Shown: positions 9,730-18,848, numbered from the stretch's first letter. The stretch: 64,000 bases of DNA from Roseiarcus sp963774195 (GCA_963774195.1 CAVZDY010000003.1:1735069-1799068), one strand, 5' to 3'. Notes: generated by a model from the letters alone, not told the origin. Numbers and translations: made by a program.

Positions 9730-11094
9730 TCACTCGATGACTTTTATCAACCGGCCTGCGCCGGCAGCGAAATTGCGATCGAGAAGTCCCGGCGAGTTGT
9801 CATAGGCGACGCAGCCGAGGCCGTGCAGTTCGGCGATCGCTGCGACCAGACTGAGACCAAGTCCGCCACCCGGCGTCGTGCGCGCCGCGTCGAGCCGGTA
9901 GAAGCGCTCGAAGATGCGCGCATGTTCGTTTGCGGGAACGCCGGGCCCGTTGTCGCTCACGCGCAGCCTGAGCTCGCCCGGCAGGCGCTCGCTCGTCACC
10001 ACGATGCGCGTGCCGCGCGGGGTATGGCGCAGCGCGTTGTCGATCAGATTGGCGACCATCTGGGTCAGCAGTTCGCGGTCCCCGGAGAGCAGAAGCGGGC
10101 AGCTCAGAACGGCTGTCAGCGTCTTGCCCTCGTCGTCCGCCGCGGGCTGGAAGGCTTCCGCAACCTCCTGCGCGATGATGGCGAGATCGACCCGCTTGAA
10201 TCCGGCGCGCCGCGCGCCGGCCTCGATCTGGCCGATGCGCAGAATGGCGTCGAACGTCTCGAGGACGCCCTCGATGTCGGAAATCGCGCCGTCGATCGCC
10301 GCCTCCGCATCCCGCGCGGTCGAGCCTTCGCCGCGCGCCGCTTCGAGACGGCGCATCGTGCGCCCCAGCGGTCGGCGAAGGTCGTGAGCGATGTTGTCGC
10401 CAACGTGCTTGTGGGCTGCGAGCAGGGACTCGATCCGGTCGAACACGCGATTGAACGTGCGCGCGAGCTCGGCGAGCTCATCATTCGCTCCCCTATCCGA
10501 GATCCTCTGGCGCCAGTCGCCGGCGACGATGCGGAGCGCCGAGTCGTTCATTGCGCCAATTCGTTTCAGCACTTGCGAGCTGAGGGCCAGCCCGCCGAGC
10601 GCGCCGAGCGCCAGCGTGCCCACCAGCGCCCAGACGAAGGCGAGAACGATCGTATGCGTCGTGCTGCGCTCATTGCTCCAGTCGTCGCCGACGATCAGCG
10701 CCCCGCCGGCGTCCAGCCTGGTGATGAGCGCGCGGAGCTTGGGAGAACCCGCGCCGGGGCGCCTGAGGAACGTCCAGCCGACCCTGTCGCCGGCGGCATC
10801 GAGATCGCCGGCGAGCCGTCCCCCGTCCGCGTCCTGCAAGCTGTATACGAACGAGCCGCCGCCCTCGGTGCGCGCTTCGATCAACGCTCTCAAATGATCC
10901 AGACCGTGCGCCGCATAGTCGTGCAGGAGCACTGCGGTCTCGCTCCTGATGTCGCCGTCGACGTCATCGGCAATTTCGCGCCACACGACGCCGTAGACGA
11001 CGGCGCCGAGAATGATGACCGAGACCGTGAACAAGGCGAGGTAGCTTGCCGCGAGGCGAAAGCTGCTGGTGCGGAAGAGGCTGGTTCGAGACAC
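9730..11094 (-). CDS. Sensor histidine kinase of the cytochrome operon
   Basis: A membrane-bound sensor kinase of about 454 residues. One membrane segment lies at about residues 13-36, a periplasmic sensor region of about 110 residues follows, and a second membrane segment lies at about 147-172. A HAMP region comes next, then the phospho-acceptor His237 in NIAHDLRRPL. The ATPase domain has NLIDNALRHTP (N box), DNGPGVP (G1) and GGGLGLSL (G2). The frame is open much further upstream, but the GTG at 11094, two bases after the regulator's stop, gives the expected architecture. It is the last gene of a four-gene minus-strand operon with a response regulator, a cytochrome b and a cytochrome c', so the signal is likely redox- or ligand-related (inference). 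Confidence 0.9.
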   Translation of the reverse strand: MSRTSLFRTSSFRLAASYLALFTVSVIILGAVVYGVVWREIADDVDGDIRSETAVLLHDYAAHGLDHLRALIEARTEGGGSFVYSLQDADGGRLAGDLDAAGDRVGWTFLRRPGAGSPKLRALITRLDAGGALIVGDDWSNERSTTHTIVLAFVWALVGTLALGALGGLALSSQVLKRIGAMNDSALRIVAGDWRQRISDRGANDELAELARTFNRVFDRIESLLAAHKHVGDNIAHDLRRPLGRTMRRLEAARGEGSTARDAEAAIDGAISDIEGVLETFDAILRIGQIEAGARRAGFKRVDLAIIAQEVAEAFQPAADDEGKTLTAVLSCPLLLSGDRELLTQMVANLIDNALRHTPRGTRIVVTSERLPGELRLRVSDNGPGVPANEHARIFERFYRLDAARTTPGGGLGLSLVAAIAELHGLGCVAYDNSPGLLDRNFAAGAGRLIKVIE

Positions 11095-11096
11095 GG

Positions 11097-11777
11097 CTAG
11101 TTGGGCGCGCGCAAGATATATCCCGCGCCGCGCAGCGTCTGGATGAGCGGCGCGGCGTGCCCGCGATCCACTTTGGCGCGCAGTCGGCTCATATGGGTCT
11201 CGACGATATTCGTGCGCGTGTCGAAGTGGAAGCCCCAGACTTTCTCCAGCAGCATGCGGCGCGTCAGCACCCGGCCCTCGTTGCGGATCAGAAACTCGAG
11301 CAACTGAAACTCGCGCGGCTGCAGGTCGATCGGCTGGCCGCCCCGCCTGACCCTGCGTTTGAGCAGCTCCATTTCGAGATCGGCGACGCTGAGAACCGTC
11401 GGCTCGGCTGCGAGCGCCGGGCGCCGCGCCAGGGCCGTCAGACGCGCCATCAGCTCGGTGAAGGCGAAGGGTTTGACGAGATAATCGTCGCCGCCCGCCT
11501 CCAGCCCCTCGACGCGGTCGTCGATGCCGGAAAGGTTGGTCAGGAACAGCGCCGGCGTCGATACGCCGCCCGCCCGCATCGCTCGCACGAGGCTGAGCCC
11601 GTCGAGCACCGGCAGCAGCCGGTCGACGATGACGACGTCGTAGCGCGTCGCGCCGGTCGCCATGACGAGCCCCTCGCGGCCATCGCAGGCGATATGCGCC
11701 TCGTGGCCGCACGCGACCACGCCGTCCGCCACGAACGCCGCGCTTTCCGCATCGTCTTCGACAATCAGGATCTTCAT
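11097..11777 (-). CDS. OmpR/PhoB-type response regulator
   Basis: A two-domain response regulator of 226 residues. The receiver domain has the acidic pair in VEDD, the phosphorylation site Asp52 in VIVDRLLP, and the conserved Lys in YLVKPF. The C-terminal OmpR-type winged helix contains LQPREFQLLEFL and TNIVETHMSRLRAKV. It overlaps the upstream cytochrome b stop by ATGA (11774-11777) and is followed two bases later by the kinase start, so all three are translationally coupled. Its targets are not shown by the sequence; autoregulation of the operon is plausible. Confidence 0.94.
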   Translation of the reverse strand: MKILIVEDDAESAAFVADGVVACGHEAHIACDGREGLVMATGATRYDVVIVDRLLPVLDGLSLVRAMRAGGVSTPALFLTNLSGIDDRVEGLEAGGDDYLVKPFAFTELMARLTALARRPALAAEPTVLSVADLEMELLKRRVRRGGQPIDLQPREFQLLEFLIRNEGRVLTRRMLLEKVWGFHFDTRTNIVETHMSRLRAKVDRGHAAPLIQTLRGAGYILRAPN

Positions 11778-12364
11778 TCGGCTGAGACCGTCCTGCGCGA
11801 TTTGAACCAGAACATTCGGGCGAAGATGTCGTCGCCAAGCGCCTGGTGCACAACGGCGAGGGTGGCATGGCCGATCAGATAGGCCCACATCAGGTTGGCC
11901 GCCAGCCGGTGCAGCCCAAGCACGGCCCGTCCATACTCGCCCCCGGCGAAGACGAAGAACCACAAGGCGCCCGTCGCCGCCATCCAGGAAGCGACGAGCA
12001 GGCCCAGCCCATGCGTCGCGCTCGCCAAGGCGTCGAGTTCGAGCGGCGGCGCGCGCAAGCTGGCGAGCGCCCGCAGGACCTTAGCGACGTCGCCGAACAA
12101 CGCCGCGAGCCGCCCGGACGAGAACCACGGGAAGAGCTGTCCGAGCGCTGGCTCACGCGGGCCACGCGCGAACAGCCAGCCCCAGAACAAGGCCAGGACC
12201 ATGACGCCGGCTATGCCGGCGCGTTCGTGCAGATAGAGCGGCCAGCCCATCTCCTCGCCCGGCAGCGGCTTTTCCGTAAAGAGGCTGCTGAAAAGCTGGT
12301 GCAGCACGACAATCAGCAGCGCGAAATGCAGGACCCGCGTGAGAACGGAACGCGTCGGCGACAT
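11774..12364 (-). CDS. Cytochrome b561-type membrane protein
   Basis: A 196-residue integral membrane protein of the cytochrome b/b561 family (Ni/Fe-hydrogenase cytochrome-b-like fold). Four hydrophobic segments are visible, with histidines placed to bind b-type haem near residues 13, 22, 47, and in the HGLG, LHRL and GHATLAVVHQ segments. It lies between a periplasmic cytochrome c' gene and a two-component system in one minus-strand operon. The likely role is electron transfer between the quinone pool and cytochrome c' (inference from context). The ATG at 12364 is the first good start. Its stop overlaps the regulator start by four bases. Confidence 0.85.
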   Translation of the reverse strand: MSPTRSVLTRVLHFALLIVVLHQLFSSLFTEKPLPGEEMGWPLYLHERAGIAGVMVLALFWGWLFARGPREPALGQLFPWFSSGRLAALFGDVAKVLRALASLRAPPLELDALASATHGLGLLVASWMAATGALWFFVFAGGEYGRAVLGLHRLAANLMWAYLIGHATLAVVHQALGDDIFARMFWFKSRRTVSAE

Positions 12365-12396
12365 GACTGGATCTCTCCGGTGACCTGGAAACACAT

Positions 12397-12780
12397 TCAA
12401 TCGGCGAAGACGTCGTGACAGGCGGCGCATTGGCGACGCAAGCGCGCGAATTTGCCTTGGACCGCCTCGCGGGAGCCGATCGAAGCAAGCGTATCCGCGG
12501 CGTCGGCCTGAAACTGCGCGAACCGGCTCTTGATTGCGGCGGCCTCGGCGCTGCGGCCGGAAAGGCCCGCCTCGATCTCCTGCAAGTCGGCGACGAAACC
12601 GCTCAGGATGCTGCGCAGTTCCGTCTCGTCGTAGGGCGCCGCGGCCGCGAACATCGGCTCGGCGCGCGCAACCCAGGATTTCCATTGGTGCATCAGCGGC
12701 TTCAGCCGTGGCCCGGCGAGCGCCGAGGCCGCCTCCGCGACCAGGAAGAGACCCACGACGAAAGCAACGAAAGGCCTCAC
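12397..12780 (-). CDS. Periplasmic cytochrome c' (c-556 type)
   Basis: A 127-residue secreted haem protein. The N-terminus MRPFVAFVVGLFLVAEAASALA is a signal peptide, and the C-terminus carries the single haem-binding motif CAACH, the arrangement typical of class II cytochromes c (c'/c-556), which form a four-helix bundle. I chose the GTG at 12780 because GGAGGA lies just upstream and the signal peptide begins there; the frame is open further out. It is the promoter-proximal gene of the operon with cytochrome b and a sensor-regulator pair. Members of this family bind NO or act as small electron carriers; which applies here cannot be told. Confidence 0.88.
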   Translation of the reverse strand: MRPFVAFVVGLFLVAEAASALAGPRLKPLMHQWKSWVARAEPMFAAAAPYDETELRSILSGFVADLQEIEAGLSGRSAEAAAIKSRFAQFQADAADTLASIGSREAVQGKFARLRRQCAACHDVFAD

Positions 12781-12981
12781 CCCAGTCCTCCACAAGACAC
12801 GCGGCCACGGCTTGCCGAAGCCACGTGGCGACAAAGCGGCGCCGACTATACGGTTTGGTAATGCGGATAAGCCGCGGCCGCAGACCAGAGGCGGCCTCCG
12901 GCTCACGGCTTCAGAGGGGGGTGGATCGCGCATTGACCCCGGCCCAGGCCGCCTCTAGAGACGGCTCCGAGGGAGCGCGCC

Positions 12982-13608
12982 ATGGCCGTCATCGTTGCAT
13001 TCGGCAATTCGAACACCTGGGGTTACGACCCTGCTACCGCCACGCGGTTCCCGCCGGATGTGCGCTGGACCGGCGTCATGCAGCGCGAACTCGGCCCCGA
13101 CCATCGCGTGATCGAGGAAGGGCTCAACGGCCGCACCACGGTATTTGACGATCCGATCGAGCCCGCCCGGCGCGGCGCGGACTATTTGCCGCCGTGCCTG
13201 CGCAGTCACGCGCCGCTCGACCTTTTAATCATCGCGCTCGGCTGCAACGACATGAAGATGCGCTTTTCCGTTTCTCCAAGCGACATCGCCAATGGGGCCG
13301 AGCTGCTGATCCGCCTTGCGCGCGCCGAAGCGGTCGGGCCCGGCGGCATGCCGCCGCGCGTCCTGCTGGTCGCGCCGCCGCCGATCGGCAAGCTGACGAA
13401 TTTCGCCGAGATGTTCCAGGGCGGGATGGAGAAGTCGCGGGTCCTGGCGCAGCGCTACCGGGACGTCGCGGAGCGCCAGCAGGTCGGCTTCGTCGACGCC
13501 GGCCAATTGGTCGCCTGCTCCGACCTCGACGGCATTCATTTCGACGCCGAGGCGCACTCCATGCTCGGCCAGGCGATGGCCGAGGCGGCGCGGATCGTGC
13601 TCGCCTGA
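12982..13608 (+). CDS. SGNH/GDSL-type hydrolase (arylesterase-like)
   Basis: A 208-residue cytoplasmic SGNH-fold esterase. Block I reads FGNSNTWGY, so the usual Asp before the nucleophilic Ser is Asn. Block III is GCNDMK and block V is the DGIHFD segment with the catalytic Asp-x-x-His near residue 187, so the catalytic set appears complete. Such enzymes hydrolyse short-chain and aryl esters; the substrate here is unknown. No signal peptide is seen. The gene is divergent from the cytochrome operon and is followed 60 bases later by a MATE exporter. Confidence 0.88.
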   Translation: MAVIVAFGNSNTWGYDPATATRFPPDVRWTGVMQRELGPDHRVIEEGLNGRTTVFDDPIEPARRGADYLPPCLRSHAPLDLLIIALGCNDMKMRFSVSPSDIANGAELLIRLARAEAVGPGGMPPRVLLVAPPPIGKLTNFAEMFQGGMEKSRVLAQRYRDVAERQQVGFVDAGQLVACSDLDGIHFDAEAHSMLGQAMAEAARIVLA

Positions 13609-13671
13609 CGTGGCAGGGCGCCGGCGACGCCGGAGCCCGCCTCATCCAATGACGACTTGCGAGATCCTGCA

Positions 13672-15039
13672 ATGGCCTCATCGCGTGCTTGGCTCACGCG
13701 CGAGATCGTCGCCACGCTGACATTGAGCGGGCCGATCGTCGCCACCAACGTCGCCGTCAATTTCATGTCGACGACCGACGTGATCTTTCTTGGCCGACTG
13801 TCGCCTGAGGCCCTCGCGGCCGGCGCGCTCGGCCAGAATCTCTATATGCCGGTGTTCCTCTTCTGCGTCGGCGTCATCGGCGCGGTTACGCCGATCGCCG
13901 CCAGCCTCGTCGGCGCCGACGCGAGCGACGAGCGCGGACTGCGCCGCGCCTTTCACCAGGCGCTCCTCAGCGTCCTCGTGCTCGCCTTGCCGGTCTGGGC
14001 GCTGCTCTGGAACGCCAGGGCGATCCTCATAGCGATCGGCGAGCCGCCCGATCTCGCCGCGCGCGTCGGCGTCTATATGCACGGCCTGCAATGGGCGCTG
14101 GCCCCCGCGCTGGTTTATTTCGGCGCGCGTTCTGTGTTCGCCGCGCTGAGCCGGACCGGACCCATCCTCGTCGCCGGGCTCATCGCGGTCTGCTTCAATG
14201 CGCTCGCCAATTACGCGCTGGTGTTCGGCCACTTCGGCGCGCCGCAGTGGGGCCTGTTCGGTTCGGGGATCGCGACCACGCTGTCGCAATCGCTGATGCT
14301 GGTCATATTAGCCGGCTACGCCGCGCTCGATCCGCGCCTGCGCCGCTACCGCCTCTTCGCAGGTCTGCCGCGCTTCGATCGGCGCGCCTTCGCGCAGTTG
14401 TGGCGGCTCGGCCTGCCGATCGGCGCGACAATCGCGGCGGAGATCTCGATCTTCGCCGCGGCGGGCCTCGCGATGGGATTGATCGGAGCCACCTCGCTCG
14501 AAGCGCACGCCATCGCGCTGCAAATCATCGCGACGGCGTTCATGATCCCGCTCGGCCTCGGGCAGGCCGCGAGCGTGCGGGTGGCGCACGCTTACGGCGC
14601 CAAGGATCGGCTCGGCGTCTCACGCGCCGGCTGGGTCGCGCTGCTCGTCACCATCGCCTATGTCGCGCTCTCCGCTTCGACGATGATCGCCCTGCCGCGG
14701 CTGCTGATCGCGCCCTTCATCGGCGCCGACGAGCCGGGCGCGGCGGAGATCATTCCGCTCGCGCTCGCTTTTCTGCGGGTCGGCGCCATCTTTCAGCTGT
14801 TCGACGGCGCGCAGGCGGCGCTGACCAACATGCTGCGCGGCGTCCACGATTCGCGCTGGCCGATGATGATGGCGCTGATCGGCTATTGGGCGATCGGCGC
14901 GCCGATCGGCGTCGCCCTCGCATTCCTGACGCCGCTGCGCGGCCTTGGGCTCTGGATCGGCCTCGCCTGCGGCCTCGCCGCCGTGTCGGTGCAATTGTTG
15001 TGGCGCTGGCGGCGCAAGGAGCGGCTCGGCTTCGTTTGA
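13672..15039 (+). CDS. MATE family multidrug/metabolite exporter
   Basis: A 455-residue membrane protein with about twelve hydrophobic segments in two similar halves, the layout of MATE cation-coupled antiporters. The first half begins with a TLSGPIVATN segment; the pattern GQAASVRVAHAYG in the second half resembles the conserved loop of the family. The ATG at 13672 is preferred over an upstream TTG at 13657. The substrate cannot be inferred. It is followed 64 bases later by a nucleoside hydrolase in the same direction, which may or may not be functionally linked. Confidence 0.9.
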   Translation: MASSRAWLTREIVATLTLSGPIVATNVAVNFMSTTDVIFLGRLSPEALAAGALGQNLYMPVFLFCVGVIGAVTPIAASLVGADASDERGLRRAFHQALLSVLVLALPVWALLWNARAILIAIGEPPDLAARVGVYMHGLQWALAPALVYFGARSVFAALSRTGPILVAGLIAVCFNALANYALVFGHFGAPQWGLFGSGIATTLSQSLMLVILAGYAALDPRLRRYRLFAGLPRFDRRAFAQLWRLGLPIGATIAAEISIFAAAGLAMGLIGATSLEAHAIALQIIATAFMIPLGLGQAASVRVAHAYGAKDRLGVSRAGWVALLVTIAYVALSASTMIALPRLLIAPFIGADEPGAAEIIPLALAFLRVGAIFQLFDGAQAALTNMLRGVHDSRWPMMMALIGYWAIGAPIGVALAFLTPLRGLGLWIGLACGLAAVSVQLLWRWRRKERLGFV

Positions 15040-15103
15040 CGCCGCCGCGCCGCGCGCCTTAAGCATCGACCGGCGGCTGCAAGTCCGCGATGAGGGAGGA
15101 ACT

Positions 15104-16084
15104 ATGACCGAGCAAACGCCGCTGATCATCGACGTCGACACCGGCATCGACGACGCCTTCGGCCTTCTCTACGCCTGCGCTTCTCCGCGCGCCCGGCTGA
15201 TCGGCGTCTCCACCGTCGCCGGCAACGTCGATCTGCAGCGTGCGACGCGCAACACGCGCGCGGTGCTCGCGCTAGCGGGGCGCGCTGACGTGCCGGTCTG
15301 GCCCGGCTGCGCTGCGCCTATCGTCAAAGTGGCGGAAGACGCCAGCATCGTCCATGGCGTGAGCGGCCTCGGCCATGCGATCCTGCCCGAGCCGCCGGGC
15401 GACGACAACGCGCCGCACGCGATCGACCGGATCGTCGCCGAAGCGCACGCCCTCAAAGGCGAACTCGTGCTCGTCGCCACCGGCCCGCTCACCAACATCG
15501 CGGCGGCGTTGCTGCGCGAGCCGGCGCTGCCGCGTCTCGTCAAGCGCTTCGTGCTGATGGGCGGCGCCTTCCGTCAGGGCGGCAACGTCACGCCGGCCGC
15601 GGAATTCAACATCTGGCACGATCCCGAGGCTGCGCGCGCGACGTTTCGCGCCTTCGCGAACGAGGGCGCGGCGCCGCTCGTCGCGGTCGGGCTCGACGTC
15701 ACCCATCAGACCCAGTTGATGCCGGAGGATCTCGCCGCCCTCGCCGAGCGCTGCGCCGGCCTGCCGCGCGGCCCGGAGCTGATGCGCTTCCTCGACGACG
15801 CGGGGCGCTATTATTTCGACCTGATGCTGCAATGGCGCGGCCAGCGCATGTTCGTCATGCACGATCCGTTGGCGATCGCCGCCGCAATCGATCCTTCGCT
15901 GATTACGACGCAGCGCGTCACGGTCGACGTCGAGACGGCGGGCGACCTCACCCGCGGCATGACCGTCGCCGATTGGCGCGGCGTCTGGAAGCGCAAGGGA
16001 GCCGTCGAAGTCGCCGTCGCCGTCGAGGCGGAGCTATTCATCGGCGAATTTCTCGACGCGATGGAGCGGCTCGCGCGGGGGTGA
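15104..16084 (+). CDS. Inosine/uridine-preferring nucleoside hydrolase
   Basis: A 326-residue N-ribohydrolase that splits nucleosides into ribose and base for salvage. The calcium-binding N-terminal motif DVDTGIDDA (about residues 9-17) is intact, and the MGGAF segment and the NIWHDPEAA segment near residue 170, which complete the active site, are present. The ATG at 15104 follows GGGAGGA. Base preference cannot be read from sequence. The downstream 185 bases hold a dispersed repeat. Confidence 0.92.
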   Translation: MTEQTPLIIDVDTGIDDAFGLLYACASPRARLIGVSTVAGNVDLQRATRNTRAVLALAGRADVPVWPGCAAPIVKVAEDASIVHGVSGLGHAILPEPPGDDNAPHAIDRIVAEAHALKGELVLVATGPLTNIAAALLREPALPRLVKRFVLMGGAFRQGGNVTPAAEFNIWHDPEAARATFRAFANEGAAPLVAVGLDVTHQTQLMPEDLAALAERCAGLPRGPELMRFLDDAGRYYFDLMLQWRGQRMFVMHDPLAIAAAIDPSLITTQRVTVDVETAGDLTRGMTVADWRGVWKRKGAVEVAVAVEAELFIGEFLDAMERLARG

Positions 16085-16108
16085 GATCGAGCGGCGTGGC
16101 TATGCTGG

Positions 16109-16220
16109 CGTCATGGCCGGGCTCGACCCGGCCACCCACGCGGCGCCGCCGGCTCAGAACTCTCAAGCGTCGCAGCGGCGGGGCGGCGTGGATGCCCGGC
16201 ACAAGGCCGGGCATGACGGC
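16109..16220. repeat. Dispersed repeat family C
   Basis: An intergenic repeat made of two inverted pieces: CATGGCCGGGCTCGACCCGG at the left and a CGGCACAAGGCCGGGCATGACGG-like segment at the right. Related sequence, in the other orientation, is at 24812-24843. It sits between two convergent genes (nucleoside hydrolase and pyrophosphatase), and a transcript could fold into a hairpin there. Confidence 0.6.
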
Positions 16221-16269
16221 TAAGGGGGTATTTACGCCCTGTGTGCGCGAGCATGACAGGCGGTTGCGG

Positions 16270-16812
16270 TCAGCCCTTGGCTTTCGCCGCCTTGGCGCGC
16301 TCGACGCCCTCGAGGACGATCTTGCGCGCTTCTTCCGCGTCGCCCCAGCGCACGATCTTCACCCATTTGTTGGGTTCGAGATCTTTGTAGTGGGCGAAGA
16401 AGTGCTCGATCTGATGGATCGTAATCTCCGGCAGATCGGTGTAATTGGCGACCCGCGCGTAGCGCTGGGTCAGCTTGTCGGAGGGGACGGCGAGCAGCTT
16501 CTCGTCGCCGCCGCCCTCGTCCTCCATGAACAGCACGCCGACGATCTTGCAGCTCATCACGGCGCCGGGAATGATCGCGCGGGTATTGGCGACGATCACG
16601 TCACAAGGATCGCCGTCGTCCGACAAAGTGTGCGGAATGAAGCCGTAATTGCCGGGGTAGCGCATCGAGGTGTAGAGGAAGCGATCGACCACCAGAGCGC
16701 CGCTGTCCTTGTCCATCTCGTATTTGATCGGTTCGCCGCCAATAGGCACTTCGATCACGACATTGACGTCATTCGGCGCGTTCTTGCCGATCGTGATCGA
16801 ATTCAGATTCAC
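16270..16812 (-). CDS. ppa: Inorganic pyrophosphatase
   Basis: Family I soluble pyrophosphatase, which hydrolyses pyrophosphate to drive biosynthesis. The 180-residue product has the substrate-binding IEVPIGG...KYE region, the YPGNYGFIP segment and the metal site DDGDPCDV; all key acidic residues are present. The frame is open to 16887, but the GTG at 16812 gives the normal family length and N-terminus (NLNSITIGKNAP). It lies 90 bases downstream of the acetyltransferase gene on the same strand. Confidence 0.95.
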   Translation of the reverse strand: MNLNSITIGKNAPNDVNVVIEVPIGGEPIKYEMDKDSGALVVDRFLYTSMRYPGNYGFIPHTLSDDGDPCDVIVANTRAIIPGAVMSCKIVGVLFMEDEGGGDEKLLAVPSDKLTQRYARVANYTDLPEITIHQIEHFFAHYKDLEPNKWVKIVRWGDAEEARKIVLEGVERAKAAKAKG

Positions 16813-16902
16813 TTGCTTGCTCCGAGACCCATGATGCCAACGCCGCGGCAGCGGACTCTCAGTCACGCCGCCGCGCGGCGCCTTCATAACCGCAACGGTC
16901 CG

Positions 16903-17406
16903 TCATTCAAAGGCGAAAGCGACGCGCTCGCGCGTCTCAGCTCCGAACTGCTCCGGCGCGCGGCGTACGATTTTCCCGCCGAGCCGACGGTAAAAGCCGA
17001 GCGCGCGATCGTTGTCGCCGAGCGCCCAGACGACGAACGAGGAATAGCCATGCGCCGCCAAATCGCGCTGCGCCGCCTCGAACATCCGCCGGCCCAGACC
17101 CATGCCCTGATATTCGGGCGCGAGATAGAGTTCGAAGATCTCCCCGCCCAAGTTGAGCGAAGGCATACGATTGCGCCCATAGCTGGCGTAACCCGCAACT
17201 TTGTCGGCGAAATCGAGGACGATGAGCCGCGTGCCGCCGGCGATGGCGCGACGCCACCAAGCGGGGCCGCGCCGCATGATCATACGCTCCAGCTCGCGCC
17301 CCGGGATCACGCCGCGATAGGCGTCCCGCCACGCAGCGTCATGCACCTCGGCGATTTCTGCCTCGTCGCCGAAACGCGCGCTGCGAATGGATATGACCTC
17401 GACCAT
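16903..17406 (-). CDS. GNAT family N-acetyltransferase
   Basis: A 167-residue acetyl-CoA-dependent acetyltransferase. It begins IRSARFGDEAEI, typical of GNAT strand 1 and helix 1. The acetyl-CoA pyrophosphate loop is YQGMGLGRRMFEAA (about residues 95-108), followed by the GDNDRALGFYRRLG segment that is standard for motif B. The acceptor (protein, amino acid or small amine) cannot be told. Pyrophosphatase follows on the same strand. Confidence 0.88.
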   Translation of the reverse strand: MVEVISIRSARFGDEAEIAEVHDAAWRDAYRGVIPGRELERMIMRRGPAWWRRAIAGGTRLIVLDFADKVAGYASYGRNRMPSLNLGGEIFELYLAPEYQGMGLGRRMFEAAQRDLAAHGYSSFVVWALGDNDRALGFYRRLGGKIVRRAPEQFGAETRERVAFAFE

Positions 17407-17572
17407 GGGCGGAGGTTACGTCCGGCCACAGTCCCGCCGCAAGACCTTGACGCCGAGCCCGGCGAACATTTTTGCGTGGCCGTCAATTAATAAGATTAAA
17501 AGGTCCGGCGCCATTTTGCTGGCAGAATCTGGCACAAGAAATACCGATTCGATTCGAGTCAGGAGGGAAGTG

Positions 17573-18376
17573 ATGTCGTTGCGGCGATTGGCGCGCGGCT
17601 TGGCTCTGGGCGCTCTCGCCACATCGCTGGCGGCCTTCGGCGCGCACGCCGAGATGCTGCGGGCGACGTACAATGTTTCTCTGATCGGCTTGCCGATCGG
17701 CGTCGCCAACGTCAATGCGACGCTGACGCCGAAGAGTTACGAGATCGCGGCGACCGCAAAGTTGTCCGGCCTGGCGAGCCTGCTCTCGCGCTCGCGCGGC
17801 GCCTCCACGGGACAAGGAGCGATCGTCGGCAATAAGATCGTGCCGGAGACTTTCGCGACCACCGCGCAGAACTCGACGATGACCCGCACCATCCGCATGT
17901 CGCTCGCCAACAATGCAGTGACCGGCGTCGACATCTCGCCGCCCTTCGACGAAAAGCCGGACCGCGTTCCCCTCCAGGACAAAGACATGCGCGGCATCGT
18001 CGATCCTGTCGGCGCCTTCGTCATCCCCGGGCCGCCGACGGGGCCGATCGTCGGCCCGGCCGCGTGCGACCGGACGATTCCAGTGTTCGACGGCTACACC
18101 CGCTTCGACGTCGATCTCACTTATGTCGGCGAAAAGCAGGTCTCCGCCAAAGGCTATCGCGGACCCGTCGCGGTCTGCTCCGCGCGCTACGTGCCGATCG
18201 CCGGCCATCGCAGGGACCGCCCCGCCACGAAGTTCATGGCGGAGAACAAGGATCTCGAGGTGTGGCTGGCGCCGATCGACGGCACGCGCCTGCTCATGCC
18301 TTTCCGCGTCTCCGTGCGCACGATGATCGGCACCACCGTCGTCGAAGCTTCAGAGTTCAGCGTCGCCGCTAAGTGA
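17573..18376 (+). CDS. DUF3108 periplasmic protein
   Basis: A 267-residue exported protein of the DUF3108 family. The ATG at 17573 sits behind a strong AGGAGG and starts a signal peptide (MSLRRLARGLALGALATSLA, cleavage after AHA). The mature part is predicted to be beta-rich, with the repeated pattern typical of the family (Y-x-V-x-L at the start, PVGAFV near the middle, a C-terminal TMIGT). The family is common in Rhizobiales, but its function is not established; an envelope role is likely from export. Confidence 0.85.
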   Translation: MSLRRLARGLALGALATSLAAFGAHAEMLRATYNVSLIGLPIGVANVNATLTPKSYEIAATAKLSGLASLLSRSRGASTGQGAIVGNKIVPETFATTAQNSTMTRTIRMSLANNAVTGVDISPPFDEKPDRVPLQDKDMRGIVDPVGAFVIPGPPTGPIVGPAACDRTIPVFDGYTRFDVDLTYVGEKQVSAKGYRGPVAVCSARYVPIAGHRRDRPATKFMAENKDLEVWLAPIDGTRLLMPFRVSVRTMIGTTVVEASEFSVAAK

Positions 18377-18403
18377 GCGCCCCCGGTTTGCGCCGCACGC
18401 TCC

Positions 18404-18848
18404 TCAATTGAATTCGTCGGGTCCGAAAGGAAGCGGCATGATGTCGACGCCCTCTTCGAGCAGCGCCTTGACCTCGTCCTGCTTGGCCTGGCCGCGGATC
18501 GCCCGCTCGGGCGCGTCGCCCGCGTGAATTGCGCGGGCGACTTCAGGGAACTTGGCCCCGACATCGTCCGTATTGGCCTCGATTTCTCGCCGAAGCGCGC
18601 GCAGAGCCTCGCGCTGCGCCCGCTGGCGTTCGTCGAGTAACGGGACGGGCGCAGGAGTTCTGATCGGCCTTAGCCGAGTCCGCCCGCGAGACGACGGCCG
18701 GCGCCATCACCGCTTTGCTAACCCGCGTCGAGCCGCATTCCGGGCAAGCGATCAAGCCCCGCTTGGCCTGCTTGTCATAAGAAGGCCCGTCGGCAAACCA
18801 GCTCTCGAATTCATGGCCGGCGTCGCAGCCCAAGGCATATTTGATCAT
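18404..18848 (-). pseudogene. DUF1178 family protein, frameshifted
   Basis: The N-terminal part (from the ATG at 18848) is a good DUF1178 match: CDAGHEFESWF, then a zinc-ribbon-like CPECGS. At about 18655-18665 the frame shifts by one base. The remainder of the family, including the helical LDERQRAQREALRALRREI region and the end VKALLEEGVDIMPLPFGP, continues in another frame to a TGA at 18404. One inserted base within GATCAGAACTCC would explain it. It is therefore either a recent pseudogene or a sequencing error. It directly follows grxC on the same strand; the nitrilase-like hydrolase gene often between them in related genomes is absent. Confidence 0.8.
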
